Part shown: one piece after another, positions 1-8,194 of the stretch
Layout: every line of letters begins with the position of its first letter
Numbering within the stretch: position 1 is the first letter of the stretch
Assembly: GCA_030849945.1 (NCBI GenBank)
Contig: JAVDKK010000003.1
Span: forward strand, 434,001 to 498,000
Reading direction: 5' to 3'
From: Schauerella fraxinea
Lineage (GTDB): Bacteria; Pseudomonadota; Gammaproteobacteria; Burkholderiales; Burkholderiaceae_B
Length of the DNA stretch: 64,000 nt
The notes under the pieces: model-generated
Seen by the model: only the letters and a program-made list of their open reading frames with translations
Databases searched by the model: none
Told to the model about the DNA's origin: nothing
Translations under genes and position numbers: made by a program

Positions 1-1230
1 ATCCGGACGGTGACGCACCGGACGATGAAGTCCACGCTCAAGGTTGTAGCGGCTGACAGCGAGACGGTGTCGGGCAAGAAGGCGATCGGCATTTTCATCG
101 ATGAGCTGTGGCTGTTCGGCAAGAAGCACAACGCCGCGGCGATGTTGCGCGAAGCGACTGGCGGCCTGGCGTCGCGGCCGGAGGGCTTCATCATCTATGC
201 CACTACACAATCTGATGACCCGCCCGCCGGTGTGTTCCGCGACAAGCTGCATTACGCGCGCAAAGTGCGTGACGGCAAGATCGTCAACAACCGATTCCTC
301 CCGGTCATCTACGAGTTTCCGGACGAGATGATCAAGGCTGGCGCTCATCGTGAACTCGAGAACGCATACGTCACAAATCCCAATTGGGGGTTGTCGGTAG
401 ATGTCGCCTTCATCGAGGGCGAGTTCCAGAAGGCACTCGAAACCGGCGAAGACGACATGCGCGGGTTTCTGGCGAAGCACCTGAACGTGGAAATCGGTCT
501 GGCGTTGCGCTCGGACCGCTGGGCTGGTGCGGATTTCTGGGAGGAGCAAGCGAACCCCGATATCACGCTCGAATACATGCTCGAACACTGCGAAGTGATC
601 GACGTCGGGATCGACGGGGGCGGGCTGGACGACTTGCTAGGGCTTTCCGCTGTAGGGCGGCATAAGGCCACGCGCGAGTGGCTCGCCTGGACTCACGCCT
701 GGGCGCACCCCTCGGTGCTTGAGCGACGGAAGAGCGAAGCGCCAAGAATCCGGGACTTCGCGAACGATGGCGATTTGACGCTCGTTGAGCGGATTGGCCA
801 GGACGTCGAAGAGGTGGCGCAACGCGTCGCAATGATCGAAGACTCAGGGCTGCTGGACAAAGTAGGGGTCGACCCGGCGGGGCTGGGGGCGATTCTCGAC
901 GCGCTCGAGGCGGCCGGCGTGCCAAAGGACAAGATTATCGGGATCTCGCAGGGCTGGAAGCTTGGCGGATCTATCAAGACAACCGAACGCAAGCTTGCCG
1001 AAGGCGGGCTGTGGCACGGCGGCCAGCCTCTCATGGCGTGGTGCGTCGGAAATGCAAGGGTGGTGCCTGTGGGCAATGCAATGAACATCACGAAGCAGGC
1101 GAGCGGTTCAGCGAAGATCGATCCGTTGATGGCTTTATTCAGCGCGGTGACCCTGATGGCACTTAACCCCGAAGGTATGGGCTCCATGAACGACTGGTTG
1201 AGCAGCCCTGCGAAAGGTTCACGAGGATGA
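1..1230 (+). CDS. Phage terminase large subunit (C-terminal part; truncated by the window start)
   Basis: This is the ATPase/nuclease motor that packages phage DNA into proheads. The reading frame is open to the first base, so the true start is upstream; about 409 codons are visible where the family has about 550. A Walker-B-like segment (IGIFIDELW) with the acidic Asp-Glu pair lies near visible residue 30. The C-terminal part has the nuclease-type segments VIDVGIDGGGLDDLLGL and VGVDPAGLGAILDAL, which carry the expected acidic residues. The stop overlaps the portal start by four bases (ATGA), so the two are probably translationally coupled. The family assignment is firm; the exact subfamily is not. 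Confidence 0.93.
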   Translation: MRTVTHRTMKSTLKVVAADSETVSGKKAIGIFIDELWLFGKKHNAAAMLREATGGLASRPEGFIIYATTQSDDPPAGVFRDKLHYARKVRDGKIVNNRFLPVIYEFPDEMIKAGAHRELENAYVTNPNWGLSVDVAFIEGEFQKALETGEDDMRGFLAKHLNVEIGLALRSDRWAGADFWEEQANPDITLEYMLEHCEVIDVGIDGGGLDDLLGLSAVGRHKATREWLAWTHAWAHPSVLERRKSEAPRIRDFANDGDLTLVERIGQDVEEVAQRVAMIEDSGLLDKVGVDPAGLGAILDALEAAGVPKDKIIGISQGWKLGGSIKTTERKLAEGGLWHGGQPLMAWCVGNARVVPVGNAMNITKQASGSAKIDPLMALFSAVTLMALNPEGMGSMNDWLSSPAKGSRG

Positions 1231-2501
1231 AGTCCAAGAAAGGCATCACCAGTCGCGTTCGCGCCGCGATTGATGGATGGGTCCGCTCATTCTCGCTTCG
1301 CGACGCTGAACTGTACGACCGTCAGAACGAGGCTGAGACGGGCGTCCCTGTCACCCCTCGAACCATCATGCAGCTTGATGCTGTCTGGTCTTGCGTGCGG
1401 CTGATCTCCGAGACGATTGCCACGCTCCCCCTGTCCATGTACGAGCGCACCAGCTCCGGTAAGCGGATCGCCAGCAGCCACAACTTGCATTTCGTGATCC
1501 ACGATCAGCCGAACACTGACTCGACGGCGTCCGTGTTCTGGGAAGCCATGGTGGCATCGATGCTTCTACGCGGCGCGGGGCGTGCAGAGAAACTGTACGT
1601 CGGTCGGGACTTGGTCGGCTTGGCCTTCCTGGATCCTGACAAGCTGGTGATCAACCGCGATGCGAGTGGCCGGAGAATCTATTCCTATCCTCGAACAAGC
1701 GGCGTGATGCGCGAGATCCCGGCTAACCGTATCTGGATGATCCCGGGCTTCACGCTTGACGGTATCAATGGCGTCTCCGTCGTCAGCTACGGGGTGAAGG
1801 TGTTTGGCACCGCAATCGCAGCTGAGAAAGCTGCCGCGCAGACCTTCAAGAACGGGATGTTGCAGACCATCTATTACAAGATGGCCACTTTTCTCAAGCC
1901 AGACCAGCGGAAAGAGTTCAAGAAGAACGTTGCCGGATCGATCGAGCGCGGAGAGGCACCGCTGCTGGAAGGTGGAACCGATGTGGAAACACTCGGCATT
2001 GACCCGATTGATGCCCAGTTGCTGGAATCGCGTTCATTTTCAGTAGAAGCGATCTGCCGCTGGTTTCGCGTGCCCCCCTGGATGGTTGGACACACTGAAA
2101 AGTCCACAAGCTGGGGGACTGGCATTGAGCAGCAGATGATCGGGTTTCTCACGTTCACGCTGGGCCCGTGGCTGCGCCGCATTGAGCAGGCAATCAGCAA
2201 AGACCTCCTTTTGCCTCGGGAGCGGGCCAGGTTCTATCCGAAGTTCTCTGTCGAGGGCCTGCTGCGTGCCGACAGTGCCGGCCGCGCATCGTTCTATGGC
2301 GTGATGGTCGACAAGGGAATTCTGACCCGCGACGAAGTGCGTGAATTGGAAGACCGCGAGCCGATGGGCGGAAACGCAGCGGTGCTGACCGTTCAATCCG
2401 CAATGACTACCTTGGACGCCCTCGGCGCCGCCACAGAAGTAAATCAAGCTCGGGCTGCCATGCGCACGCTTTTGGGCTTCTCCGACGACAAGAAGGACTG
2501 A
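1227..2501 (+). CDS. Phage portal protein, HK97 family
   Basis: A 424-residue protein of the size expected for HK97-type portals, which form the dodecameric ring at the capsid vertex through which DNA passes. Typical features are the N-terminal segment LDAVWSCVRLISETIATLPL and the later block ICRWFRVPPWMVGHTEKSTSWGTGIEQQMIGF. That block is the conserved portal core, in which lipid-like small residues precede the clip/stem region. The gene starts inside the terminase stop (ATGA overlap) and is followed five bases later by the head protease, the standard packaging-head order. Confidence 0.95.
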   Translation: MKSKKGITSRVRAAIDGWVRSFSLRDAELYDRQNEAETGVPVTPRTIMQLDAVWSCVRLISETIATLPLSMYERTSSGKRIASSHNLHFVIHDQPNTDSTASVFWEAMVASMLLRGAGRAEKLYVGRDLVGLAFLDPDKLVINRDASGRRIYSYPRTSGVMREIPANRIWMIPGFTLDGINGVSVVSYGVKVFGTAIAAEKAAAQTFKNGMLQTIYYKMATFLKPDQRKEFKKNVAGSIERGEAPLLEGGTDVETLGIDPIDAQLLESRSFSVEAICRWFRVPPWMVGHTEKSTSWGTGIEQQMIGFLTFTLGPWLRRIEQAISKDLLLPRERARFYPKFSVEGLLRADSAGRASFYGVMVDKGILTRDEVRELEDREPMGGNAAVLTVQSAMTTLDALGAATEVNQARAAMRTLLGFSDDKKD

Positions 2502-2505
2502 TCTC

Positions 2506-3372
2506 ATGACTATCAAGACATTGCCGGGCGCGCCGGAGGGTCGGCCCTGCGCCGGCGTAAGCAGCCAGGTGCTGCCGCGTGCGTTCGATCGGTGGAATAA
2601 CGGCGTGCGCGCAGCGGCTGACGCTGAGGTAGAGCGCTCGATCAGCGTTTATGACGTGATTGGGTACGACTACTGGAGCGGCGAAGGCGTAACCGCCAAG
2701 CGCGTAGCAGCAGCCTTGCGCAACATGGGTAAAGGCCCGGTCACGGTCAACGTCAATTCCCCAGGCGGGGACATGTTCGAAGGGCTTGCCATCTATAACC
2801 TGCTGCGCGAGCACGATGGTGAAGTCACCGTAAAGGTGCTGGGGCTGGCCGCATCGGCCGCATCTGTCATTGCGATGGCAGGCGACAAGGTGCAGATCGC
2901 TCGAGCTGGCTTCTTCATGATCCATAACGCCTGGGTGATGGCGATCGGCAATCGCAACGACTTGATCGATGTGGCCGACACGCTGAAGCCTTTCGATGTG
3001 GCGATGGCTGGCATCTACGCCGCTCGCACTGGCGAAGACATCAAGGCCATGGCAAAACTCATGGATGCCGAGACCTGGATCGGCGGGGAAGCTGCCATCG
3101 AAGGCGGCTTTGCCGATGAATTGCTTGCATCCGACCAGGTCGAGAAAGGAAGCGGCAAGGCCAGCGCCTCGGCGGCCCGCCGTATTGAGGCCGGCCTGCG
3201 TGCCAGCGGCATGCCGAAATCCGAGGCCATGCGCCTTATCAGCGAAATCAAGTCCAGCTCGGGTGATCCGGCTGGCGGCGGTGAGGGCGATCCCACCGGA
3301 CGAGTCGAGCCTGCGCCCGATTCTTTCAGCAATACGGCCGCTTTGGCCGCATCCCTCCTATCCGTCAATTGA
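2506..3372 (+). CDS. Head maturation protease, ClpP-like (S14 fold)
   Basis: A 288-residue serine protease that would cleave the capsid scaffold (delta) domain during prohead maturation. The core NVNSPGGDMFEGLAIYNLL is followed by GLAASAASVIAMAG, where Ser117 is the predicted nucleophile, and by FFMIHNAW with His140 as the predicted base, matching the ClpP spacing. The C-terminal 60-70 residues, rich in Ser, Gly and Pro, look disordered. It sits between portal and major capsid genes, as in HK97-like phages. An overlapping frame reaching into the capsid gene is a shadow and is not annotated. Confidence 0.93.
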   Translation: MTIKTLPGAPEGRPCAGVSSQVLPRAFDRWNNGVRAAADAEVERSISVYDVIGYDYWSGEGVTAKRVAAALRNMGKGPVTVNVNSPGGDMFEGLAIYNLLREHDGEVTVKVLGLAASAASVIAMAGDKVQIARAGFFMIHNAWVMAIGNRNDLIDVADTLKPFDVAMAGIYAARTGEDIKAMAKLMDAETWIGGEAAIEGGFADELLASDQVEKGSGKASASAARRIEAGLRASGMPKSEAMRLISEIKSSSGDPAGGGEGDPTGRVEPAPDSFSNTAALAASLLSVN

Positions 3373-3391
3373 AATCACCGAAAGGGTAATC

Positions 3392-4582
3392 ATGTCCATC
3401 GAAAAAGATGTCGAAACGATCAATGCCAGCCTCAACAAGGTTGGTGATCAGATTAAAAGCCAGGCTGAAGCGTTCGCCAAGAATGAAAAGCAGAATCAAG
3501 AGGTCGTCGCCAAAGTGGACGACCTCCTTAACAAGCACGGCGATTTGCAGAACAGCTTGCAGGTTGCTCAGCAAGCTCTGGCCAAGCTTGAAGCCAATGG
3601 CGCCGGTGGCGACGTCCAGCACGAAAGCTACGGTCAGAAGTTCGTCAACAGCGACCAATTCAAAGCGTTCGCCGCTCAGACCACGCCGCGCGGCCGGATC
3701 GATATGCCCATCAAGGCTGCGATCACGAGCCTGACGACAGATGCTGATGGCTCGGCCGGTGATCTGGTGCAAACCACTCGCGTGGGCGGCGTGCTGGCTC
3801 TGCCCCAGCGGCGCATGACGGTTCGTGACCTGATCACTCCGGGAACGATGGACGGCAACGCCCTCGAGTACGTGAAGGAAACAGGTTTTACGAACAATGC
3901 GGGAATGGTGGCTGAAGGCACGCGAAAGCCAGAATCCAGCATCAAGTTCGATCTGATCAGCACGACCGCGAAGGTCATCGCTCATTATGTGAAGGCCTCG
4001 CGCCAGATCTTGAGCGACGCCTCACAACTCGCCAGCATCATCGACGGCCGCCTGCGCTACGGCTTAGCCTTCAAAGAAGAGCAGCAGCTGCTCAACGGCG
4101 ACGGTACCGGTCAAAACCTGTTGGGCATTATTCCGCAGGCGTCGGCCTTCGCGGCACCGTTCGATCCCGCTGGCGCCGAGACCAATATCGACAACCTCCG
4201 CTTGGCCATGCTGCAGGCGTTCTTGGCCGAGTATCCCGCCACCGGCCACGTCATGAACCCGATCGACTGGGCTCGCATTGAACTGCTGAAGGACACGACT
4301 GGTCGCTACATCATCGGCAATCCGCAAGGCAGTATCGGCGCCACGCTGTGGAACCTGCCTGTGGTCGAAACGCAGGCGATCCCGGTCGACAAGTTCCTCA
4401 CAGGTGCCTTCCGAATGGGTGCACAGGTGTTTGATCGCTGGTTGGCGCGCGTTGAGGTGGCGACCGAGAACGAAGACGACTTCGTCAACAACTTGGTCAC
4501 CATCTTGGCGGAAGAACGCTTGGCGCTGGCCGTGTATCGCCCTGAATCGTTCATCTACGGTGATTTCGGCAACATCACCTGA
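3392..4582 (+). CDS. Major capsid protein, HK97 fold
   Basis: A 396-residue capsid protein. I place the start at the ATG at 3392 because it follows an AAAGGG ribosome site and begins a coherent delta domain (MSIEKDVETINASLNKVGDQ). The same frame is open further upstream, but only as out-of-frame translation of the protease gene. The first ~100 residues are a charged coiled-coil scaffold, probably removed by the upstream protease. The remainder has HK97 hallmarks such as TTRVGGVLALPQRRMTVRDLI, KVIAHYVKASRQIL and the C-terminal NNLVTILAEERLALAVYRPESFIYGDF. Confidence 0.95.
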   Translation: MSIEKDVETINASLNKVGDQIKSQAEAFAKNEKQNQEVVAKVDDLLNKHGDLQNSLQVAQQALAKLEANGAGGDVQHESYGQKFVNSDQFKAFAAQTTPRGRIDMPIKAAITSLTTDADGSAGDLVQTTRVGGVLALPQRRMTVRDLITPGTMDGNALEYVKETGFTNNAGMVAEGTRKPESSIKFDLISTTAKVIAHYVKASRQILSDASQLASIIDGRLRYGLAFKEEQQLLNGDGTGQNLLGIIPQASAFAAPFDPAGAETNIDNLRLAMLQAFLAEYPATGHVMNPIDWARIELLKDTTGRYIIGNPQGSIGATLWNLPVVETQAIPVDKFLTGAFRMGAQVFDRWLARVEVATENEDDFVNNLVTILAEERLALAVYRPESFIYGDFGNIT

Positions 4583-4646
4583 TCGAAAGCAGCGGCAGTG
4601 AAGGGCCCGGGCAACCCCGGGCCCGATCTCTTACAAGGCGAAAACC

Positions 4647-4994
4647 ATGCGAATCAAGTTCATCCCACCCGACCCGCGAGCTGGAGCCGTCGCTCAAATG
4701 GATAGTTTTCGCGGCCAGCAACTGATCTCGAGCCGCGCGGCCGTGCAGATCAATGAGGATGGCAGCGATATCCCGCCCGCCGTCATTCCGGACGCACCCT
4801 CGGAAACTTCGACTACCATCGCGCCCGTCTCCTCAACCACTCTTGTCACGCCTTCCACGCCGACCCAAAAGCCCTCATTCGGGCTGAATGTCGAGCAGAT
4901 CCGCGCCGCGTTGAAAGATAGGGGTCTCGCGATCCCTGAAGGGCTTTCTCGTAAGGCTGATCTGGCTGCGCTTCTCGATGGCGCCGGTGAGTGA
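4647..4994 (+). CDS. Hypothetical head-region phage protein with a SAP/HeH-like C-terminus
   Basis: A 115-residue protein between the capsid and connector genes. The N-terminal part is unremarkable; the centre (about residues 45-75) is a Pro/Ser/Thr-rich linker. The last ~35 residues, including NVEQIRAALKDRGLAIPEGLSRKAD, resemble the helix-extended-loop-helix (SAP/HeH-like) motifs that many phages encode at this position. It could be a capsid-associated or DNA-contacting accessory protein. The function is not known, and the motif call rests on eye inspection only. Confidence 0.75.
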   Translation: MRIKFIPPDPRAGAVAQMDSFRGQQLISSRAAVQINEDGSDIPPAVIPDAPSETSTTIAPVSSTTLVTPSTPTQKPSFGLNVEQIRAALKDRGLAIPEGLSRKADLAALLDGAGE

Positions 4995-5335
4995 TGGCAC
5001 TCGTCGAAATGGCGCAGGTCAAAGCGCACCTACGCGTGGATGAGGACTACCCTGACGACCAACTGGCGATCTACGTGGGCGCGGCGGAAGAGCAGGCCCA
5101 AGAGTTCTTGAATCGTCGGGTGTATGCGACAGCGGAGATGTTGGCTGCAGCGGTTCTCGCCAATATCGCCGGTTCTGATCCTATGGTCGTAAATGACAGT
5201 ATCCGCGCGGCGATTTTGTTGATCTTGGGGCACCTGCACGCGAATCGCGAAGCGGTGACTAGTCACCAGACCTACGAGTTGCCGATGGGATCGAGGTCGT
5301 TGCTCTGGCCGTTTCGCGTCGGGTTGGGTGTCTAG
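4994..5335 (+). CDS. Head-tail connector protein (gp6-like)
   Basis: A small helical protein of the HK97 gp6 type that forms a ring below the portal. The sequence MALVEMAQVKAHLRVDEDYP, followed by DDQLAIYVGAAEEQAQEFLNRR, is the classic opening of this family. The ATG at 4994 shares its A with the preceding TGA. A GTG one codon upstream (4991) is also possible and would add one residue. The order capsid, connector, closure protein and gp10 is maintained. Confidence 0.88.
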   Translation: MALVEMAQVKAHLRVDEDYPDDQLAIYVGAAEEQAQEFLNRRVYATAEMLAAAVLANIAGSDPMVVNDSIRAAILLILGHLHANREAVTSHQTYELPMGSRSLLWPFRVGLGV

Positions 5336-5336
5336 G

Positions 5337-5678
5337 ATGGGACTCGCAGCTGGCACTTTGAACCGCCGCATCTCCATTGAGGAGCGCGGCCCAGCGCGGG
5401 ACGCCTTGGGTCAGCCCTTGGTCGATGCGCCATGGGTGACTGTCGCTTCTGTTTGGGCAAACATAGCGGCTAAGTCGGGGCTGGAAACAGCGTCTGCCGA
5501 CACCGAAGTCGCTATTTCGAAATACTCGATTCGGATCCGGTATCGACTGAATGTCGATTCGTCGATGCGGGTTCTACATGGCAAGGCGATTTATCAGATT
5601 GAGGCAGTTCTCCATGATGAGGCCGGCCGTATGCACACTGATCTCGTTTGCCGGCGCCTGGAGGCGACTGATGTCTGA
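5337..5678 (+). CDS. Head closure / head-tail adaptor protein
   Basis: A protein of about 113 residues beginning MGLAAGTLNRRISIEERGPARDALGQPL. This is the typical N-terminus of the phage head-tail joining family (SPP1 gp16-like), which plugs the connector and docks the tail. I chose the ATG at 5337; an in-frame GTG at 5328 lies within the previous gene. The C-terminus has the usual beta-rich pattern (YSIRIRYRLNVDSSMRVLHGKAIYQIEAV). The gene overlaps its successor by eight bases. Confidence 0.85.
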   Translation: MGLAAGTLNRRISIEERGPARDALGQPLVDAPWVTVASVWANIAAKSGLETASADTEVAISKYSIRIRYRLNVDSSMRVLHGKAIYQIEAVLHDEAGRMHTDLVCRRLEATDV

Positions 5679-6144
5679 CGGCATGTCGCTACGTTTCAAC
5701 GGGAATCTGATCGCAGACCTCGACAGGTTGAGCGAGGGTTTAAAAGCGAAAGTGTTTCGCCCGGTGGCTCACGCCGGATCTATCGTTTACTACGACGAGG
5801 CACGCCGGTTAGTACCGGTCAAGACTGGAACTCTGCACGATTCGATCTATCGAGTGTTTGCCGAAGACCTTTCGGACGCGACGACTTTCGTTTATGAAGT
5901 CTCGTGGAATCACTCGAAAGCGCCGCACGGGTGGCTAGTTGAAAACGGGCATCTTTACGCCGTGATGGAGGACGGCCAGAAGGTGCTCAAGCAGACGCAG
6001 CCGGTGGGGTTCATTCGGCGTGCGGGCGATCGAGCCGATGAGGCTGTGAAAGCGATGGAGAAGCGCGCTGCTGAGAAGATTGGAGAGCTGATCGCGCAGT
6101 CCGTAACAGCGGACGAGCTAGCGGACGCCGGAGAGCGGGCATGA
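5671..6144 (+). CDS. HK97 gp10-like tail completion protein
   Basis: A protein of about 157 residues starting at the ATG at 5671, inside the end of the adaptor gene. The pattern SIVYYDEARRLVPVKTGTLHDSIYRVF, followed by EVSWNHSKAPHGWLVENG, is the signature of the HK97-gp10 family, which acts in tail completion at the head-tail joint. The frame is open further upstream to 5551, but that segment lies entirely within the previous gene. The C-terminus is helical and basic. The stop overlaps the next start (ATGA). Confidence 0.88.
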   Translation: MSDGMSLRFNGNLIADLDRLSEGLKAKVFRPVAHAGSIVYYDEARRLVPVKTGTLHDSIYRVFAEDLSDATTFVYEVSWNHSKAPHGWLVENGHLYAVMEDGQKVLKQTQPVGFIRRAGDRADEAVKAMEKRAAEKIGELIAQSVTADELADAGERA

Positions 6145-6494
6145 GTGTAGAGGCCGATTTGTATGCGGTACTCAAAGGGTTTGTCGGAAATAGAGCCTAT
6201 CCGGATGTGGCGCCGCAGAACCCGTCCCTGCCTTTTATCGTCTATCAGCAAGTCGGCGGCCAGCCGGCGAACTACGTCGCGGGGGTGCCGCAGTACCGAA
6301 ACGGCCGTTTTCAGATCAATGTTTGGTCGAAATCACGCGCCGAAGCGGCATCGATCATCCGGCAGGTTGAAGATGCTGTGCGCTTGGACCCGAAGCTCCG
6401 CGCGGTGACGCTCGGAGGAGTTCTGGCGGTTTACGAGGACACAACCAAGTGGTACGGATCGCAGCAAGACCACTCAATTTGGTTTTCTGAATAA
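6141..6494 (+). CDS. DUF3168-type tail terminator protein
   Basis: A 117-residue protein. MSVEADLYAVLKGFVGNRAYPDVAPQNPSLPFIVYQQVGG is diagnostic of the DUF3168 family, which is structurally the tail terminator that caps the tail tube and contacts the connector. The later segment NGRFQINVWSKSRAEAASIIRQVEDAVR is the family's conserved second half. It overlaps the gp10-like gene by four bases and is the last gene before an AT-richer insert carrying a secreted protein. Confidence 0.88.
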   Translation: MSVEADLYAVLKGFVGNRAYPDVAPQNPSLPFIVYQQVGGQPANYVAGVPQYRNGRFQINVWSKSRAEAASIIRQVEDAVRLDPKLRAVTLGGVLAVYEDTTKWYGSQQDHSIWFSE

Positions 6495-6529
6495 CGCGGC
6501 ATAATTATCGACTCACTAGGGGAGTTGTT

Positions 6530-6850
6530 ATGACATCGCGGATTCTGGCAAGCGCTGCATTAGTTTTATGCGTTATGAGTTCGGCCCAAGCGGCGGAAAA
6601 GGACTTTTGTAAGTATCTTGAAGGCTATGCCAAGATTTCAATGGATGCTAACCAAACTGGCATTCCACTTTCTGATCTGCTAAAGCTCATCAAAGACAAT
6701 GGCAATGAATCTGAACTTGTCAACGATATTGCGATGGATGCCTATGACGTTCCGCGCTACTCGTCGGAAAAACTGCAGCAAGAATCAATAGTTGAGTATC
6801 AAAACCGGATTTACTTGAAGTGCCTCCGGGCAACACGAGAGAAGAAGTAG
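6530..6850 (+). CDS. Small exported protein, probable phage moron
   Basis: A 106-residue protein with a clear Sec signal peptide (hydrophobic SRILASAALVLCVMSSAQA, cleavage after AQA near residue 21). The mature part is small and acidic, with only two visible cysteines (FCKYLEGY and LKCLRA), which could form a disulfide. It interrupts the late operon between tail terminator and tail tube, is lower in GC than its neighbours, and is followed by a strong terminator at 6881. This is the layout of a moron, a lysogen-expressed add-on gene. Periplasmic location and a superinfection or fitness role are inference; I do not recognise the family. Confidence 0.8.
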   Translation: MTSRILASAALVLCVMSSAQAAEKDFCKYLEGYAKISMDANQTGIPLSDLLKLIKDNGNESELVNDIAMDAYDVPRYSSEKLQQESIVEYQNRIYLKCLRATREKK

Positions 6851-6880
6851 TCTAAAGCCGCCCGGACGGGCATCATTTTT

Positions 6881-6905
6881 AGCCGCCTCAGGGCGGCTTT
6901 TTTAT
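6881..6905 (+). terminator. Rho-independent terminator after the moron gene
   Basis: The stem AGCCGCC / GGCGGCT with a four-base loop is followed by a run of about seven T. It lies between the exported-protein gene and the tail tube gene, so it isolates the moron from the late transcript unless antitermination occurs. Confidence 0.85.
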
Positions 6906-6916
6906 TGGAGCCGCTA

Positions 6917-7567
6917 ATGAGCGCGATTTTTCCTAATGGCACGCAATTCTCGGTATCGCGAGCACTCCTCGCCGCCGCCCTCATCACCTCGATTACCAAC
7001 GACAAGCCCGGTGTTGCGACAACGACGGCTCCGCCGGCACAAGATGACGTTGTCGTGTTGACGTCTGCTTGGCCGGGCCTCAACGAGAGAGTGACGAAAG
7101 CCGGCGCTGTCACTGCAAACAGCTTCGAAATGCTGGGAATCGACACAACCAGTACGCGTCGATTCCCTACGGGTCAGGGGGCGGGCAGCTTCTTGGTGGT
7201 GGACGACTGGGTTTTGCTGTCGCAGATTACGACCAGCGAGAAAGCCGGGGGCGAGCAGCAGTTCTTCCAGTGGCAGTACATCGATGACACCCACAATCGC
7301 CAGCGCCAACGGCCGACGTTCAAGAACGCTAAGTCGCTCACGCTGACGCTTGACTATGACCCGGCGCTCGAATGGTACGACGAGATGATCTCGATGGACG
7401 CTGAGCAATCCCCGGTCGTGTTGCGTGCGGTATTGCCAAATGGCGCCGAGCTCTACTACTACGTCTATCCCTCATTCGATGGCGACCCTTCGATGACGAT
7501 CAACACCAACATGCAGAACACCGCAACCTTCTCCATGATTTCCGACTTCACCCGAGTGGAGGCGTAA
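6917..7567 (+). CDS. Major tail tube protein
   Basis: A 216-residue protein starting at the ATG at 6917, preceded by GGAG. Its position, directly upstream of the tail chaperone pair and tape measure gene, and its abundance of beta-prone segments match siphovirus tail tube proteins. Examples are DRVCALIA-like strands, KSLTLTLDYDPALEWYD and VLPNGAELYYYVYPSFDGDPSMTINTNMQ. The latter half resembles tail proteins of Burkholderia/Bordetella phages. It would polymerise as stacked hexamers around the tape measure. The upstream extension of the frame to 6905 lacks a ribosome site. Confidence 0.82.
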   Translation: MSAIFPNGTQFSVSRALLAAALITSITNDKPGVATTTAPPAQDDVVVLTSAWPGLNERVTKAGAVTANSFEMLGIDTTSTRRFPTGQGAGSFLVVDDWVLLSQITTSEKAGGEQQFFQWQYIDDTHNRQRQRPTFKNAKSLTLTLDYDPALEWYDEMISMDAEQSPVVLRAVLPNGAELYYYVYPSFDGDPSMTINTNMQNTATFSMISDFTRVEA

Positions 7568-7570
7568 CGC

Positions 7571-7885
7571 ATGTTCAAGATCGTCGCGAAGCCCACGTTT
7601 GAAGCGGTCGTAAAGGTCCCCATGGCGGGTGAAGAGCCTGGGGACCTCCGCCTGGTGTTCAAACACAAGACCCGCAAAGAGGTCGATGAGTATTTCGAGT
7701 ACGTCAAATCATCCGCTGACCGAGATGGTCTCGTTCTCTCGCAGATCGTCGAGGGCTGGAAGGACGTGGATACCGAGTTCTCGGTCGAGGCACTGGAAAC
7801 GGTCTGCCAGAACTACCACGGCGTCATTACGGCGATCTTCGACACGTACCTCAGCGAACTCAACAAGGCGCGCGAAAAAAACTAA
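7571..7885 (+). CDS. Tail assembly chaperone (gpG analogue, zero-frame product)
   Basis: A 104-residue acidic/helical protein in the slot of lambda G, between tail tube and tape measure. Such chaperones bind the tape measure protein and recruit tube subunits. The gene ends in a run of seven A (7875-7881) followed by C, with the codons GAA AAA AAC TAA. This places a slippery heptamer just before the stop. Most ribosomes should terminate here and make this short form. Confidence 0.85.
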   Translation: MFKIVAKPTFEAVVKVPMAGEEPGDLRLVFKHKTRKEVDEYFEYVKSSADRDGLVLSQIVEGWKDVDTEFSVEALETVCQNYHGVITAIFDTYLSELNKAREKN

Positions 7886-8193
7886 CGGCCGTAGGCCGCG
7901 CTCTTTACTGGAAGTCGCCCGACTCGCAGCAACTTAGCGAGTTTGGACTGACCTTAGAGGACGTGAAGCCTACGGGCGTTGAGATCTGGGCTGAAAACGA
8001 GAGGTCTGTCGATCTCTTTGAAAAGCTATCGACGCAGTGGCGGGTGGGCATGGCAGGGGCAACCGGCCTTGATTACGCGACGCTGCCATTTTTACTTCGG
8101 GCGTTCGGAATATTCCGGGCGGACTGGCGGGACATCCTGGATGACATACGCATCCTGGAACGCGCGGCGCTAGAAGAAATGCACCGGGACTGA
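7571..8193 (+). CDS. Tail assembly chaperone long form (gpGT analogue) via -1 frameshift; C-terminal DUF1799-like part
   Basis: Slipping back one base at A AAA AAC (7876-7882) continues translation from 7882 in the other frame without a stop to 8193, giving about 207 residues. The C-terminal part (WKSPDSQQLSEFGLTLEDV, then VEIWAENERSVDLFEKLSTQW and LLRAFGIFRADW) resembles the DUF1799 family found at this site in many phages. On its own this segment has no good start with a ribosome site: the first start is a GTG at 7963, after conserved residues have already begun. The arrangement parallels lambda G/GT. Frameshift efficiency is unknown. Confidence 0.85.
7875..7882 (+). promoter_or_regulatory. 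Slippery heptamer for programmed -1 ribosomal frameshifting
   Basis: Seven A followed by C read as GAA AAA AAC in the zero frame, so X XXY YYZ = A AAA AAC at 7876-7882. The zero-frame stop TAA follows immediately at 7883. An AAGG at 7865-7868, about 7 bases upstream, could act as the internal Shine-Dalgarno stimulator known from other bacterial -1 sites. Confidence 0.82.
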
Positions 8194-8194
8194 T

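Noticed and set aside
2996..3391. N-terminal extension of the capsid frame into the protease gene
   Set aside because: It is out-of-frame translation of the protease; the ribosome site and delta domain place the start at 3392.
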